NCBI GenBank assembly: GCA_025458755.1
Contig: JALORT010000121.1
Coordinates: forward strand, 1-7,013
Direction: 5' to 3'
Origin: Methylotetracoccus sp.
GTDB lineage: Bacteria > Pseudomonadota > Gammaproteobacteria > Methylococcales > Methylococcaceae
Length of the DNA: 7,013 nt
This document shows positions 1 through 5,916 of this stretch, in pieces (the stretch's first letter is position 1; every line of letters begins with the position of its first letter). The position numbers were made by a program, and so were the translations under genes. The notes under the pieces are model-generated. The model saw only the letters and a list, made by a program, of their open reading frames with translations. It searched no databases and was not told the origin of the DNA.

Positions 1-1195
1 TCCAAAAAACCTCGTTACCGCTGAAAAAGCCAAGATGGGTACCGGAGTTTCGGGCCGTTTCGACATTCCCGCGCTGAGCACCGGACCAGTATTCGTCGTG
101 ACCAACCGACAGGAAAACTTTGTGATTGGTAATCAAAGCACCGCGCCGATCGCTGTCAACGCCGGTGAAATAGCCAACGTCGTAGCCGTTGCGCTCCAGC
201 CAGCGCACCATGGCGTATTCGGCATTAAAAAGCCAAGTTACCCCACCCAGCCAGTCTCGAGTTAGGAATGGCCGATTATAGCTTACCTTATAGGCACGCC
301 CAGCTGGCGATCCGGTATATAAGCTATTGCCGCCATAGGTATTATAAGCTTGCCATGTAGTATCAGAGGCTTGGAAAAGCAGATCGGATCTGCTGTTGTC
401 GTCACGTACGACGAAGACAATATGACTAGCTCCGCCCGTATCATCTCGTATAAGCTTTGCGATATATAGACCGGATGTAGCGTTGGCAGGAACTGCCCAT
501 GATGCCGAAACGGCCCAATTGCCGCAGTCAATAAGCCCAGTAATTGGATCACTAAGGCACGCCGGTTGACGCTGAGGTAGTGGGGCGGAAGGCTGCAATG
601 TTGCTACCCTTCTTGCACCAGCCCCACCGTAGTAGCCGAGCCGATAGATGTCGAGGTGATAAATGATCGCCCCAGTGTCTATTTTAAAGAAAATGGTTTC
701 GCCGCGGTTCACGCTTATCGCAGTAGCAAAGCCTTGGATGGTCGAATCGCCGGACCCCGTAACGTCCCATCCGGTATCTCCCGTTCGGCAGTTTTCCGCG
801 ACGATCGCATTGGCTGGGGTGCTGCACGCTGCATCAGATGATACGGAGTCATCGATATTTAAAACGGTGATATCTTGTTGGGCAGGCGTGGGGGTTACTG
901 GAGCCGCTGGCGATACAATGACCCCTTCAGACAGCGGAATTGATGGGGACTCCATGACAGGCAGAGTGGTATTCTCGGTGCTAGCCATTCCCTGTGTTGT
1001 TGCGGTCGTCAATGTCACGGTTGAACTGCCAGCGCTAAATGACAGCGTTGCGGGTACCGCGAGAAATATCGGTAGAACCGTTAATGCCAGGCCTCTGAGT
1101 GATCGCAGAAGCAGGTAACGGATCTGGGAGGGCCTGCCATTAGCCAAATTAGTGCGGCCCGGTTCGTGGACAATCGGACTTTTTACTTTGAACAT
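1..1195 (-). CDS. Secreted protein with N,N-dimethylformamidase large-subunit-like domain (partial, 3' end beyond left edge)
   Basis: An open minus-strand frame of 398 codons runs from ATG at 1195 down to position 2 without a stop, so the C-terminus lies outside the window. An in-frame TGA lies a short way upstream of this ATG. There is no strong ribosome binding site. Residues about 35-55 form a hydrophobic stretch (LALTVLPIFLAVPATLSF) consistent with a signal peptide or membrane anchor, followed by a Ser/Thr/Pro-rich linker to about residue 108. From about residue 127 the protein reads like the domain resembling the C-terminal part of N,N-dimethylformamidase beta subunit: NAIVAENC, YRLGYYGG, SASWAVPA, HIVFVVRDD, SDTTWQAYNTYGGNSLY, VGHDEYWS and FFSGNEVFW occur in the usual order. 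Enzymes of this name hydrolyse dimethylformamide, but many exported members have no tested substrate, so catalytic activity is not claimed. Codons such as TTA, ATA, CTA and AGA are common, unlike the genes further right, which suggests transfer. The family call is firm; the function is open. Confidence 0.85.
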   Translation of the reverse strand, partial: MFKVKSPIVHEPGRTNLANGRPSQIRYLLLRSLRGLALTVLPIFLAVPATLSFSAGSSTVTLTTATTQGMASTENTTLPVMESPSIPLSEGVIVSPAAPVTPTPAQQDITVLNIDDSVSSDAACSTPANAIVAENCRTGDTGWDVTGSGDSTIQGFATAISVNRGETIFFKIDTGAIIYHLDIYRLGYYGGAGARRVATLQPSAPLPQRQPACLSDPITGLIDCGNWAVSASWAVPANATSGLYIAKLIRDDTGGASHIVFVVRDDNSRSDLLFQASDTTWQAYNTYGGNSLYTGSPAGRAYKVSYNRPFLTRDWLGGVTWLFNAEYAMVRWLERNGYDVGYFTGVDSDRRGALITNHKVFLSVGHDEYWSGAQRGNVETARNSGTHLGFFSGNEVFW

Positions 1196-1237
1196 GTGGG
1201 TGATCCGAGTAAGTGTTTCACAGCAATTCAATCACGT

Positions 1238-1258
1238 ACTACCCGCATGGCGGGTAGT
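1238..1258. repeat. Perfect 9-bp hairpin, candidate IS200/IS605 end structure
   Basis: ACTACCCGC (1238-1246) and GCGGGTAGT (1250-1258) are perfect reverse complements separated by a 3-nt loop. The hairpin lies about 50 bp beyond the 3' end of the transposase remnant (1309). In IS200/IS605 elements, subterminal hairpins near each end are the sites recognised by the Y1 transposase. Position and shape fit the right-end hairpin, but no matching left-end hairpin is clear on the other side. No T-run follows on either strand, so a simple terminator is less likely. Confidence 0.55.
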
Positions 1259-1308
1259 TTGAGGAAGCCCTCCAGAAGGGGGCACCGAGCCTAGCCGCCG
1301 TTTCGACG

Positions 1309-1580
1309 TTAAAAGTCCAAGTTCATCTGCTCTTCCTTCTTTTCACGCTCTTCCTGCATCCAAATCTGTTCCGGATCATGGCCTCATCGAGACCGACCGT
1401 ACTCACGCAGTAACCCCGCGCCCAGAAATTGATCCCCACAAAATTCCGTTTCCGTCCGTATCTTTGATGATTCATGATCGCAGACTTCCCTGTCAACTTG
1501 CCGATCACGTTCGCCACACTGTATTTCGGCGGAATGCCCACACACAGATGAACGTGATCCGGCGTCACATGCCCTTCCAC
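1309..1580 (-). pseudogene. tnpA: IS200/IS605 family Y1 transposase, C-terminal fragment with frameshift and upstream nonsense codon
   Basis: TnpA of IS200/IS605 elements is a small HUH endonuclease that moves single-stranded copies of the element. The minus-strand frame from 1580 reads VEGHVTPDHVHLCVGIPPKY, with the metal-binding His-U-His motif (HVH), then SVANVIGKLTGKSAIM, NFWARGYCVSTVGLDEA and MIR, all typical of the family. Two lesions are visible. An in-frame TGA (1581-1583) sits directly before VEGHV, although six readable codons (RRFGID) precede it in the same frame. After the MIR codons (about 1375) the frame degenerates, while the family-like tail QEEREKKEEQMNLDF continues in another frame to TAA at 1309-1311. 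The catalytic tyrosine normally in the following helix (pattern IR-x-Y-I) is not seen in either frame; the reconstructed position reads Gln. The N-terminal half is missing. This copy should be inactive. Confidence 0.85.
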
Positions 1581-1709
1581 TCAATCAATGCCAAACCGCC
1601 GGAGGTAACCTGACTCCAGTCCGCTTGAAGCCCGCACGCGCCGGCACCGTGACTCAGCGGACGTTCAACTTCAGCAGAATCGTGTTTGACATTCATTCAC
1701 AGCACACCC

Positions 1710-1714
1710 GGAGG
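1710..1714 (+). promoter_or_regulatory. Ribosome binding site of the DUF47 gene
   Basis: GGAGG lies 4 nt upstream of ATG at 1719 and decides the start: the longer in-frame option, a TTG at 1686, has no such site and would place this Shine-Dalgarno sequence inside the coding region. Confidence 0.8.
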
Positions 1715-1718
1715 ACCC

Positions 1719-2393
1719 ATGCATAGGGATAACCAAACCAGTCCGCACACATCCCAACCGCTCGACGATATTTTCAAAGCACATCTCGAGAATTCCTTAG
1801 CCTGCAGTCAGGTACTCGGCCAGCTTCTCATGAAACTCGAGGTTCCGGAATCCTATGTCACGCAGATCAAACACATGGAAGAGCAAGGCGACAGGCTCAC
1901 CGCCGAAGCCTACGAAGCGCTGGAATTGCTGCCCGATTCCGAGACCGTGCAACTGACCGAGCAGTTCCTGAAACGTCTAGACGACATTGTGGATGGTATG
2001 AATGTGACGGCGCGAATCATCGACGTGTTCATGCCAACGAAGCTGGAGGATGCGGCCGAAAAAATCACCTCTCTGATTTCATCGATGGTATCCCGCCTTC
2101 TGGCCGAGGTGCAGCAATACTCCTTCGAAGAGGTGACGAGCGTCCGACAGTGCCGTGAAGCGTTGAAGATCTGGGAGGAAAATGCGGACATCGTTTACCA
2201 CGAATGGCGAAAGTCGCACCGCCGGCATGGCCATTTGTCGCTGCGGGCCGAAACGGACTGGACTGAGCTGCTGGGAACTCTGGAGCAAACCACGGACTCG
2301 TGTTACCACGCCGCATTGTTGCTGAAACGTATGGCCAAGCATCGTCTCCGACAGCAGAGCGGAAGCGGCGATTCCCTCCTCGCGCGGAGTTAA
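1719..2393 (+). CDS. DUF47 family protein (PhoU-like putative phosphate transport regulator)
   Basis: This 224-residue, almost wholly helical, charged cytosolic protein matches the DUF47 family in length and motif order. Acidic metal-binding-like repeats appear as EEQGD (54-58), RLDDIVD (86-92), EENAD (153-157) and LEQTTD (188-193), the two-fold helical pattern shared with PhoU. Family members are usually found beside low-affinity Pit-type phosphate transporters and are thought to regulate them, but biochemical evidence is limited. No pit gene lies in the window. The left neighbour is the transposase remnant, and the right neighbour is the convergent eutBC operon, 95 bp away. The gene therefore stands alone here, though a phosphate gene (pstB) lies 3.5 kb downstream on the same strand. 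No Pho box is visible in its upstream region. The family assignment is fairly secure; the partner is unknown. Confidence 0.75.
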   Translation: MHRDNQTSPHTSQPLDDIFKAHLENSLACSQVLGQLLMKLEVPESYVTQIKHMEEQGDRLTAEAYEALELLPDSETVQLTEQFLKRLDDIVDGMNVTARIIDVFMPTKLEDAAEKITSLISSMVSRLLAEVQQYSFEEVTSVRQCREALKIWEENADIVYHEWRKSHRRHGHLSLRAETDWTELLGTLEQTTDSCYHAALLLKRMAKHRLRQQSGSGDSLLARS

Positions 2394-2449
2394 CATACCC
2401 TATCCTTCGATCGGCGAGCGGCAGAAGCGATACGCACCCGAAGGTTTCC

Positions 2450-2464
2450 GCGCGCGCTGCGCGC
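2450..2464. terminator. GC-rich hairpin between convergent genes, possible terminator
   Basis: GCGCGC (2450-2455), loop GCT and GCGCGC (2459-2464) form a perfect 6-bp stem between the ends of the DUF47 gene (2393) and eutC (2489). Only AGGTTT follows on the plus strand and GGAAACC on the minus strand, so there is no real U-tract. The location suits a shared terminator, but the form is weak. Confidence 0.3.
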
Positions 2465-2488
2465 AGGTTTCACGACCCTGCGTACCCA

Positions 2489-3286
2489 CTAGTCCGGCGG
2501 ATTTCCATTCTCGATGGTCTGCGTCGTGCCGCCTTGAGGCCCGCGCGTCAGCCGATGGCCCGGCTGGTCATCTTTCAGCGCTACTCCGGACGCCGTTAGG
2601 CGCAAGGCTTCGCGGGCGAGATAAACCAGCTTGGCCGCGGCGGCGTCATAGGCCAAGCCTTCAGGCGGCCGAACGTTGGAAATGCAATTGCGCTCGGCAT
2701 CGGTTCTGCCCGTGCCGGGAGCATAGGTCAGATAAAGACCGAGGCTGTCGGCCGCACTGAGTCCGGGGCGCTCGCCGACCACGATGACCGACAGTCGCGC
2801 GCCGAGGGCGGCGCCGACCGGGTCTGCCAAAGCCACACGGCCGTTCTCGGCCAGGCAGATCGGCCCGAGGCGAAGACCCGCCGCGCCCAGCGCCCGAACC
2901 AGCGCATCCAACAACGGGAGACCATGTACCTCGACCGCCGTCGAGGACAGGCCGTTGGTAAAAATCAGCGCGACGTCGATCGGTGAGCCAGCCCAGCCGG
3001 GCAAGCTTTGTGCGGATTCCGCGTCAAGTTGCCGTCCGAGGTCGGGCCGCTTCAAGTACTGCACCCGATCGGCCACGCGCGTCGAGAGAATTAATGGGGT
3101 CAAGTCCCGATCTTGCACACGACGGGCGAACCGGGCGACGTCCCACGGCAGGTGTACGGCATCCCGGGCTCGGGCATGCGCCCATTGGAACGCCAGCAGC
3201 GGACCGGTCGGTACGGCGCTGCCGGCGCGGCCCAACGCGATACGGGCCGGCGTGTATCGGCGCAGATGGTCCCAGCGATCGCTCAC
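2489..3286 (-). CDS. eutC: Ethanolamine ammonia-lyase small subunit
   Basis: EutC pairs with EutB to form the adenosylcobalamin-dependent enzyme (EC 4.3.1.7) that converts ethanolamine to acetaldehyde and ammonia; the cofactor binds between the two subunits. The 265-residue product carries the family landmarks in order: RIALGRAG (15-22), HARARDAVH (37-45), YLKRPDLGRQL (77-87), TNGLSSTA (110-117), the very conserved VVGERPGL (169-176) and ERNCISN (198-204). The start is GTG at 3286, overlapping the eutB stop in GTGA, with GAGGGG just upstream. This implies translational coupling. Compared with enteric EutC it lacks the N-terminal extension of about 50 residues that targets the enzyme to microcompartments, which fits a cytosolic enzyme. 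The last 25 or so residues (after KDDQ) extend past the usual end and are low in recognisable structure. No reactivase gene eutA is next to it. Confidence 0.95.
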   Translation of the reverse strand: MSDRWDHLRRYTPARIALGRAGSAVPTGPLLAFQWAHARARDAVHLPWDVARFARRVQDRDLTPLILSTRVADRVQYLKRPDLGRQLDAESAQSLPGWAGSPIDVALIFTNGLSSTAVEVHGLPLLDALVRALGAAGLRLGPICLAENGRVALADPVGAALGARLSVIVVGERPGLSAADSLGLYLTYAPGTGRTDAERNCISNVRPPEGLAYDAAAAKLVYLAREALRLTASGVALKDDQPGHRLTRGPQGGTTQTIENGNPPD

Positions 3287-4677
3287 GCGGCCCCCTCACC
3301 CAGCCCTGCAAAGTCCGAAAGCAGCGGCACCTGACGGCAACTGTCCGCCAGGGCATTCCGGCCGTTGAAGATGCCCATGCGGTTCAGCCACTCCTCGAAC
3401 TCGGGCGCCGGCCGCAGCCCCAGTACCTCGCGAAGGTACAATGCGTCGTGAAATGAAGTGCTCTGATAGGCCAGCATGATGTCGTCCGCGCCCGGTATGC
3501 CCATGACGTAGGTGCAGCCGGCGACGCCGAGTAACGTGAGCAAGGTGTCCATATCGTTCTGATCGGCCTCGGCATGATTGGTGTAGCAGACATCACAGCC
3601 CATCGGCAAACCCAGCAGCTTGCCGCAGAAATGGTCCTCCAGACCGGCGCGGGTGATCTGTTTCCCGTCGTAAAGATACTCCGGGCCGATGAACCCGACT
3701 ACGGTATTGACCAGCAGCGGTTCGAACTCCCGGGCCACGGCGTAAGCACGCGCCTCGCAGGTCTGCGCATCGACGCCGTGATGGGCATTGGCAGACAGCG
3801 CGCTGCCTTGGCCGGTTTCGAAGTACATGACATGGTCTCCCACCGTCCCGCGGTTCTGCGCCCGGGCCATGTCCCGAGCCTCGCGCAGCATGCCGAGGTC
3901 GACGCCGAAGCTCTGGTTCGCCGCTTCGGTACCGGCGATCGACTGGAACACCAGATCGACGGGCGATCCTCGCCGGATCAACTCCATCGTGGTCGTGACG
4001 TGGCACAACACGCAGCATTGGGTCGGGATGTCATGCCGCTGGATCAGATCGTCGAGAAGACTTAGCAGCGTATGTACCTGGTCGAGATTATCGGTTGCTG
4101 GATTGATACCGATCACCGCGTCGCCGGCGCCGTACAGCAGCCCGTCGAGCGTGCTGGCAGCAATTCCGCGAGGATCGTCGGTGGGATGATTGGGCTGCAA
4201 GCGGGTAGACAGCCGGCCCGGAAGACCAATGGTGTTGCGGAAACGTGTGACGACGCGGCAGCGGCGCGCCACGGCGATGAGGTCCTGATTGCGCATGATT
4301 TTCGACACCGCCGCCGCCATCTCCGGGCTGACGCCGGGTGCGATCGACCGCAAACGGTCGGCATCACCCTCGCGCAGCAACCATTCGCGAAACTCACCCA
4401 CGCGGAGCGTAGCAATGGGCGCGAAGGCCGCCGGGTCATGGCGTTCGAGGATCAGCCGGGTGACTTCATCCGCCTCCGGCGAAATCAGCGGTTCGTCGAG
4501 AAAGCGCTGCAGAGGCACCTCGGCGAGCGCGTACTGGGCCATCGCCCGCTCTTCTTCCGACTCCGCCGCAATGCCCGCCAGCTCATCCGCTGCACGCAGC
4601 GGAGAGGCCTTGGCGAGTAATGTCTTCAGATCCGGGAAGGTCGCGGTTTTCCCGCGCAGCGTCATCGAATAACCCAT
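3283..4677 (-). CDS. eutB: Ethanolamine ammonia-lyase large (catalytic) subunit
   Basis: EutB is the TIM-barrel subunit that holds the active site. With ATG at 4677 as start the protein has 464 residues, close to the enteric enzyme (453). This start is preferred because GGTGA (4690-4686) lies 8 nt upstream; GTG at 4689 and ATG at 4665 are alternatives. Active-site residues known from the E. coli enzyme align: Arg159 and Gln161 in RLQPN, Asn192 in GINP, Glu287 in YFETGQGSALSA, Phe329 in VGFIGPEYLY and Asp362 in GCDVCYTNH (numbered from 4677). The region NHAEADQN and the segment FHDALYLREVLGLRPAPEFEEWL are also typical. All expected catalytic residues seem intact, so the gene should be functional. 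It is the first gene of a two-gene unit with eutC. No ethanolamine permease, aldehyde dehydrogenase or shell-protein gene lies in the window. Confidence 0.96.
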   Translation of the reverse strand: MGYSMTLRGKTATFPDLKTLLAKASPLRAADELAGIAAESEEERAMAQYALAEVPLQRFLDEPLISPEADEVTRLILERHDPAAFAPIATLRVGEFREWLLREGDADRLRSIAPGVSPEMAAAVSKIMRNQDLIAVARRCRVVTRFRNTIGLPGRLSTRLQPNHPTDDPRGIAASTLDGLLYGAGDAVIGINPATDNLDQVHTLLSLLDDLIQRHDIPTQCCVLCHVTTTMELIRRGSPVDLVFQSIAGTEAANQSFGVDLGMLREARDMARAQNRGTVGDHVMYFETGQGSALSANAHHGVDAQTCEARAYAVAREFEPLLVNTVVGFIGPEYLYDGKQITRAGLEDHFCGKLLGLPMGCDVCYTNHAEADQNDMDTLLTLLGVAGCTYVMGIPGADDIMLAYQSTSFHDALYLREVLGLRPAPEFEEWLNRMGIFNGRNALADSCRQVPLLSDFAGLGEGAA

Positions 4678-4731
4678 GGCGACATTCACCGGGTGGATTG
4701 TTTTCTATGCCATCATTCTGAAGGGCTTCTC

Positions 4732-4753
4732 GGAAGCTAACAAGAGAGCTTCC
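4732..4753. repeat. Inverted repeat in the eutB upstream region
   Basis: GGAAGCT (4732-4738) and AGCTTCC (4747-4753) form a perfect 7-bp stem with an 8-nt loop, 55 nt before the eutB ATG on the minus strand. It could be an operator or a leader hairpin for eutBC; no regulator gene is adjacent. The rest of 4690-4888 shows no recognisable promoter and no conserved cobalamin-riboswitch segments. Confidence 0.3.
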
Positions 4754-4888
4754 AGGCTGTCACTGACTCTCGCCGCGACGCTGCGACACATCGCGACCTG
4801 TGCACAACCGTTGGCGGCTTCAGCCGGCATCGCCGTCGGGTGACGTCCTATAGTTGACATGTACGTGACCGAACCTCGGGTGAACGCC

Positions 4889-5065
4889 ATGTTGCTAGAC
4901 GATCGAAAAAGCGGCCGAGCTGCGTGTCCGGCGCAGCTCCTGGCATGGGTCAAGGCCTCTTATCTCAGAGCGCTCAAGCTCTATGGGCCGGCTCACCCGT
5001 TGACCCGGAGTTGGCACGCAGAACTGAGGGATCTGAGATCCTTTTCGGCCGATCAGCGCTCGTGA
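4889..5065 (+). CDS. Small hypothetical protein (58 aa)
   Basis: I do not recognise this family. ATG at 4889 follows a fair ribosome binding site (GGGTGA, 5 nt spacing), which is why it is chosen over the in-frame ATG at 4859. The middle of the product, LLAWVKASYLRALKLYG, looks like an amphipathic helix with alternating hydrophobic and basic residues, and it is followed by PLTRSWHAELRDLR. It has no signal peptide or membrane segment. It is divergent from eutB and lies about 170 bp upstream of the DUF2934 gene on the same strand, so the two may be co-transcribed. The evidence is only the start signal and a protein-like composition; it could be a chance frame. Confidence 0.4.
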   Translation: MLLDDRKSGRAACPAQLLAWVKASYLRALKLYGPAHPLTRSWHAELRDLRSFSADQRS

Positions 5066-5208
5066 TGTCACTGCATCCGCGCTCCGCCGCAGTCGCGCGC
5101 GCGGCCGTGGCCCCGACGCTGCAGGATGCGCGACTCTCTGTCACATTCGAGTGTTATAAGCAGGGCGACGATCGACGCGAAGCAAGCGCCGATCACTTCT
5201 GTGGTTTA

Positions 5209-5222
5209 GCGCTCAACAACAA
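5209..5222 (+). repeat. 14-nt direct repeat, copy 1
   Basis: GCGCTCAACAACAA is exactly repeated at 5604-5617. The two copies bracket the DUF2934-like gene. Outside the 14 nt the flanks differ. Confidence 0.5.
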
Positions 5223-5239
5223 TGCGGGGAACTCTCGCC

Positions 5240-5473
5240 ATGACCACGCAAGCCGTCGTCCAAAAAGAAATCGAATTCCTGAACCATTGGGTGCACAGCA
5301 GCGAATCTCTGGCAGAATGGGATGCCGTGGATTTACAGAGGGCCATTGCCCTGGCCGCCTATTCCAGAGCGGAGAAACGCGGGTTCGCACCCGGTTACGA
5401 GCTGTCCGACTGGCTCGCGGCGGAGAGCGAAATCCGCCACCAGATGCGTCGTCTGCGACCACCTGCCGACTGA
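5240..5473 (+). CDS. DUF2934-like small protein
   Basis: This 77-residue acidic, helical protein has a C-terminal half that matches the DUF2934 pattern: a helix reading IALAAYSRAEKRGF (36-49), then PGYELSDWLAAESEI (51-65), where Gly, a spaced hydrophobic pair, Asp-Trp-Leu and Ala-Glu are the family hallmarks. The N-terminal half (QKEIEFLNHWV) is another amphipathic helix. The function of DUF2934 proteins is unknown. They are small and soluble. ATG at 5240 is chosen because GGGGA (5226-5230) lies 9 nt upstream; the in-frame ATG at 5222 lacks a site. A 14-nt direct repeat (GCGCTCAACAACAA) occurs just before the gene and again 131 bp after it. The family call is by pattern only. Confidence 0.6.
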   Translation: MTTQAVVQKEIEFLNHWVHSSESLAEWDAVDLQRAIALAAYSRAEKRGFAPGYELSDWLAAESEIRHQMRRLRPPAD

Positions 5474-5603
5474 TCGCAGCGACGGGCGGCGATGATTCGC
5501 CGGCGTTCGCGGGGCAATCGATAGGCTCCCCAAAGCAACCCGAGACAGGCTATCATCCGGGGCGAGCGCTGCGCGGGCAGATGCTTGCGGGCAGCCGTTC
5601 ATG

Positions 5604-5617
5604 GCGCTCAACAACAA
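5604..5617 (+). repeat. 14-nt direct repeat, copy 2
   Basis: This is the second exact copy of GCGCTCAACAACAA, 395 bp after the first and in non-coding DNA. Confidence 0.5.
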
Positions 5618-5650
5618 ACCCGAGGATCGTTGTCGAACCGGCTCAGAACC

Positions 5651-5675
5651 GCGGTTCCGGTCGCGCCGGAATCGC
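5651..5675. repeat. Stable 10-bp hairpin, possible transcription boundary before the Pho promoter
   Basis: GCGGTTCCGG (5651-5660) pairs with CCGGAATCGC (5666-5675) over ten positions with one G-T wobble and a 5-nt loop TCGCG. No T-run follows, so a classical intrinsic terminator is not shown. Its place between the DUF2934 gene and the Pho promoter would suit a boundary between transcripts. Confidence 0.45.
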
Positions 5676-5745
5676 GTGCTCGTCCGAGCATGCGGGAGAC
5701 GACGTGTCTGTTCGGTTGGCTCGAATGCACCAACTCGATGCGGCA

Positions 5746-5763
5746 TTGTCATAAAATCGTCAT
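5746..5763 (+). promoter_or_regulatory. Pho box (PhoB binding site) upstream of pstB
   Basis: TTGTCATAAAATCGTCAT follows the 18-bp Pho box pattern of two 11-bp-spaced direct repeats: TGTCATAAAAT, then CGTCATAGTGA. It keeps the AT-rich centre and both GTCA cores. In Pho promoters phosphorylated PhoB binds this site in place of a -35 element when phosphate is low. It lies about 150 bp before the first pstB start codon and on the same strand, so the downstream gene is expected to be induced by phosphate starvation. Confidence 0.75.
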
Positions 5764-5773
5764 AGTGACCGCG

Positions 5774-5779
5774 GATACT
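5774..5779 (+). promoter_or_regulatory. -10 element of the Pho promoter
   Basis: GATACT matches TATAAT at four of six positions and begins 10 nt after the end of the Pho box, the same spacing as I recall for the E. coli phoA promoter. Transcription would start near 5786, leaving a leader of about 130 nt before ATG 5917. Confidence 0.5.
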
Positions 5780-5916
5780 GATGCGGATGAAAGCGAAGGA
5801 GAGGCTGCCTCTGCCTTTGCGTGCGGCAGGAAAGGTGAGCATTCCGTGAGCGCGACCAGGTCGTCAAGCGCTGCTCCTCGGTTATCGATGAGGATCAAAC
5901 TTTTCTCCATACGTCG

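Larger units (their letters stand above)
1238..1599 (-). mobile_element. Remnant of an IS200/IS605-family insertion sequence
   Basis: This stretch holds the 3' half of a Y1 transposase gene (1309-1580), a few readable codons upstream of it and the candidate right-end hairpin (1238-1258). The first roughly 60 residues expected for the transposase are not recognisable upstream, and no tnpB is seen. The element therefore appears dead and truncated at its 5' side. The outer limits are approximate: IS200/IS605 elements have no terminal inverted repeats or target duplications that would fix them. Confidence 0.6.
5474..5916. other. Gene-poor stretch upstream of pstB
   Basis: These 443 bases contain no frame with recognisable protein character; the open frames that cross the region are rich in Arg, Ser and Ala and match no family. 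The region holds the second copy of the 14-nt repeat, a strong hairpin and a Pho promoter. After the promoter, two tiny frames could be leaders for pstB: ATG 5781 to TGA 5849 (22 codons) and GTG 5846 to TGA 5926 (26 codons, overlapping the pstB ATG at 5917). Neither is supported beyond its position. Confidence 0.5.

Noticed and set aside
1686..1691. TTGACA resembling a -35 element before the DUF47 gene
   Set aside because: No -10 element lies at the right distance, and the ribosome binding site and ATG follow too closely.
2784..4620. Several 130-195 codon plus-strand frames opposite eutC and eutB
   Set aside because: They are antisense shadows of two clearly recognised genes with conserved active sites; none has family features.
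4690..4888. Cobalamin riboswitch upstream of the B12-dependent eutBC
   Set aside because: The conserved B12-box type segments are not seen on the minus strand.
4705..4953. Minus-strand 82-codon frame upstream of eutB
   Set aside because: It has no clear ribosome binding site and no family resemblance, and it overlaps the start of the plus-strand small gene; composition suggests chance.
5139..5160. Possible second Pho box or promoter (CTGTCAC ... TATAAG) before the DUF2934-like gene
   Set aside because: The second TGTTA core is 13 nt rather than 11 nt after the first, and no -35 element is found at 17 nt from TATAAG.
4924..5754. Long plus-strand frame of 276 codons
   Set aside because: It overlaps the better supported small gene and the DUF2934-like gene in another frame, crosses the hairpin region and part of the Pho box, and has a noise-like Arg/Ser/Ala composition with no recognisable motif.
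5333..5842. Minus-strand frame of 169 codons
   Set aside because: It lies opposite the DUF2934-like gene and the Pho promoter, is Arg/Ser rich, has no recognisable domain and appears to be a by-product of high GC.
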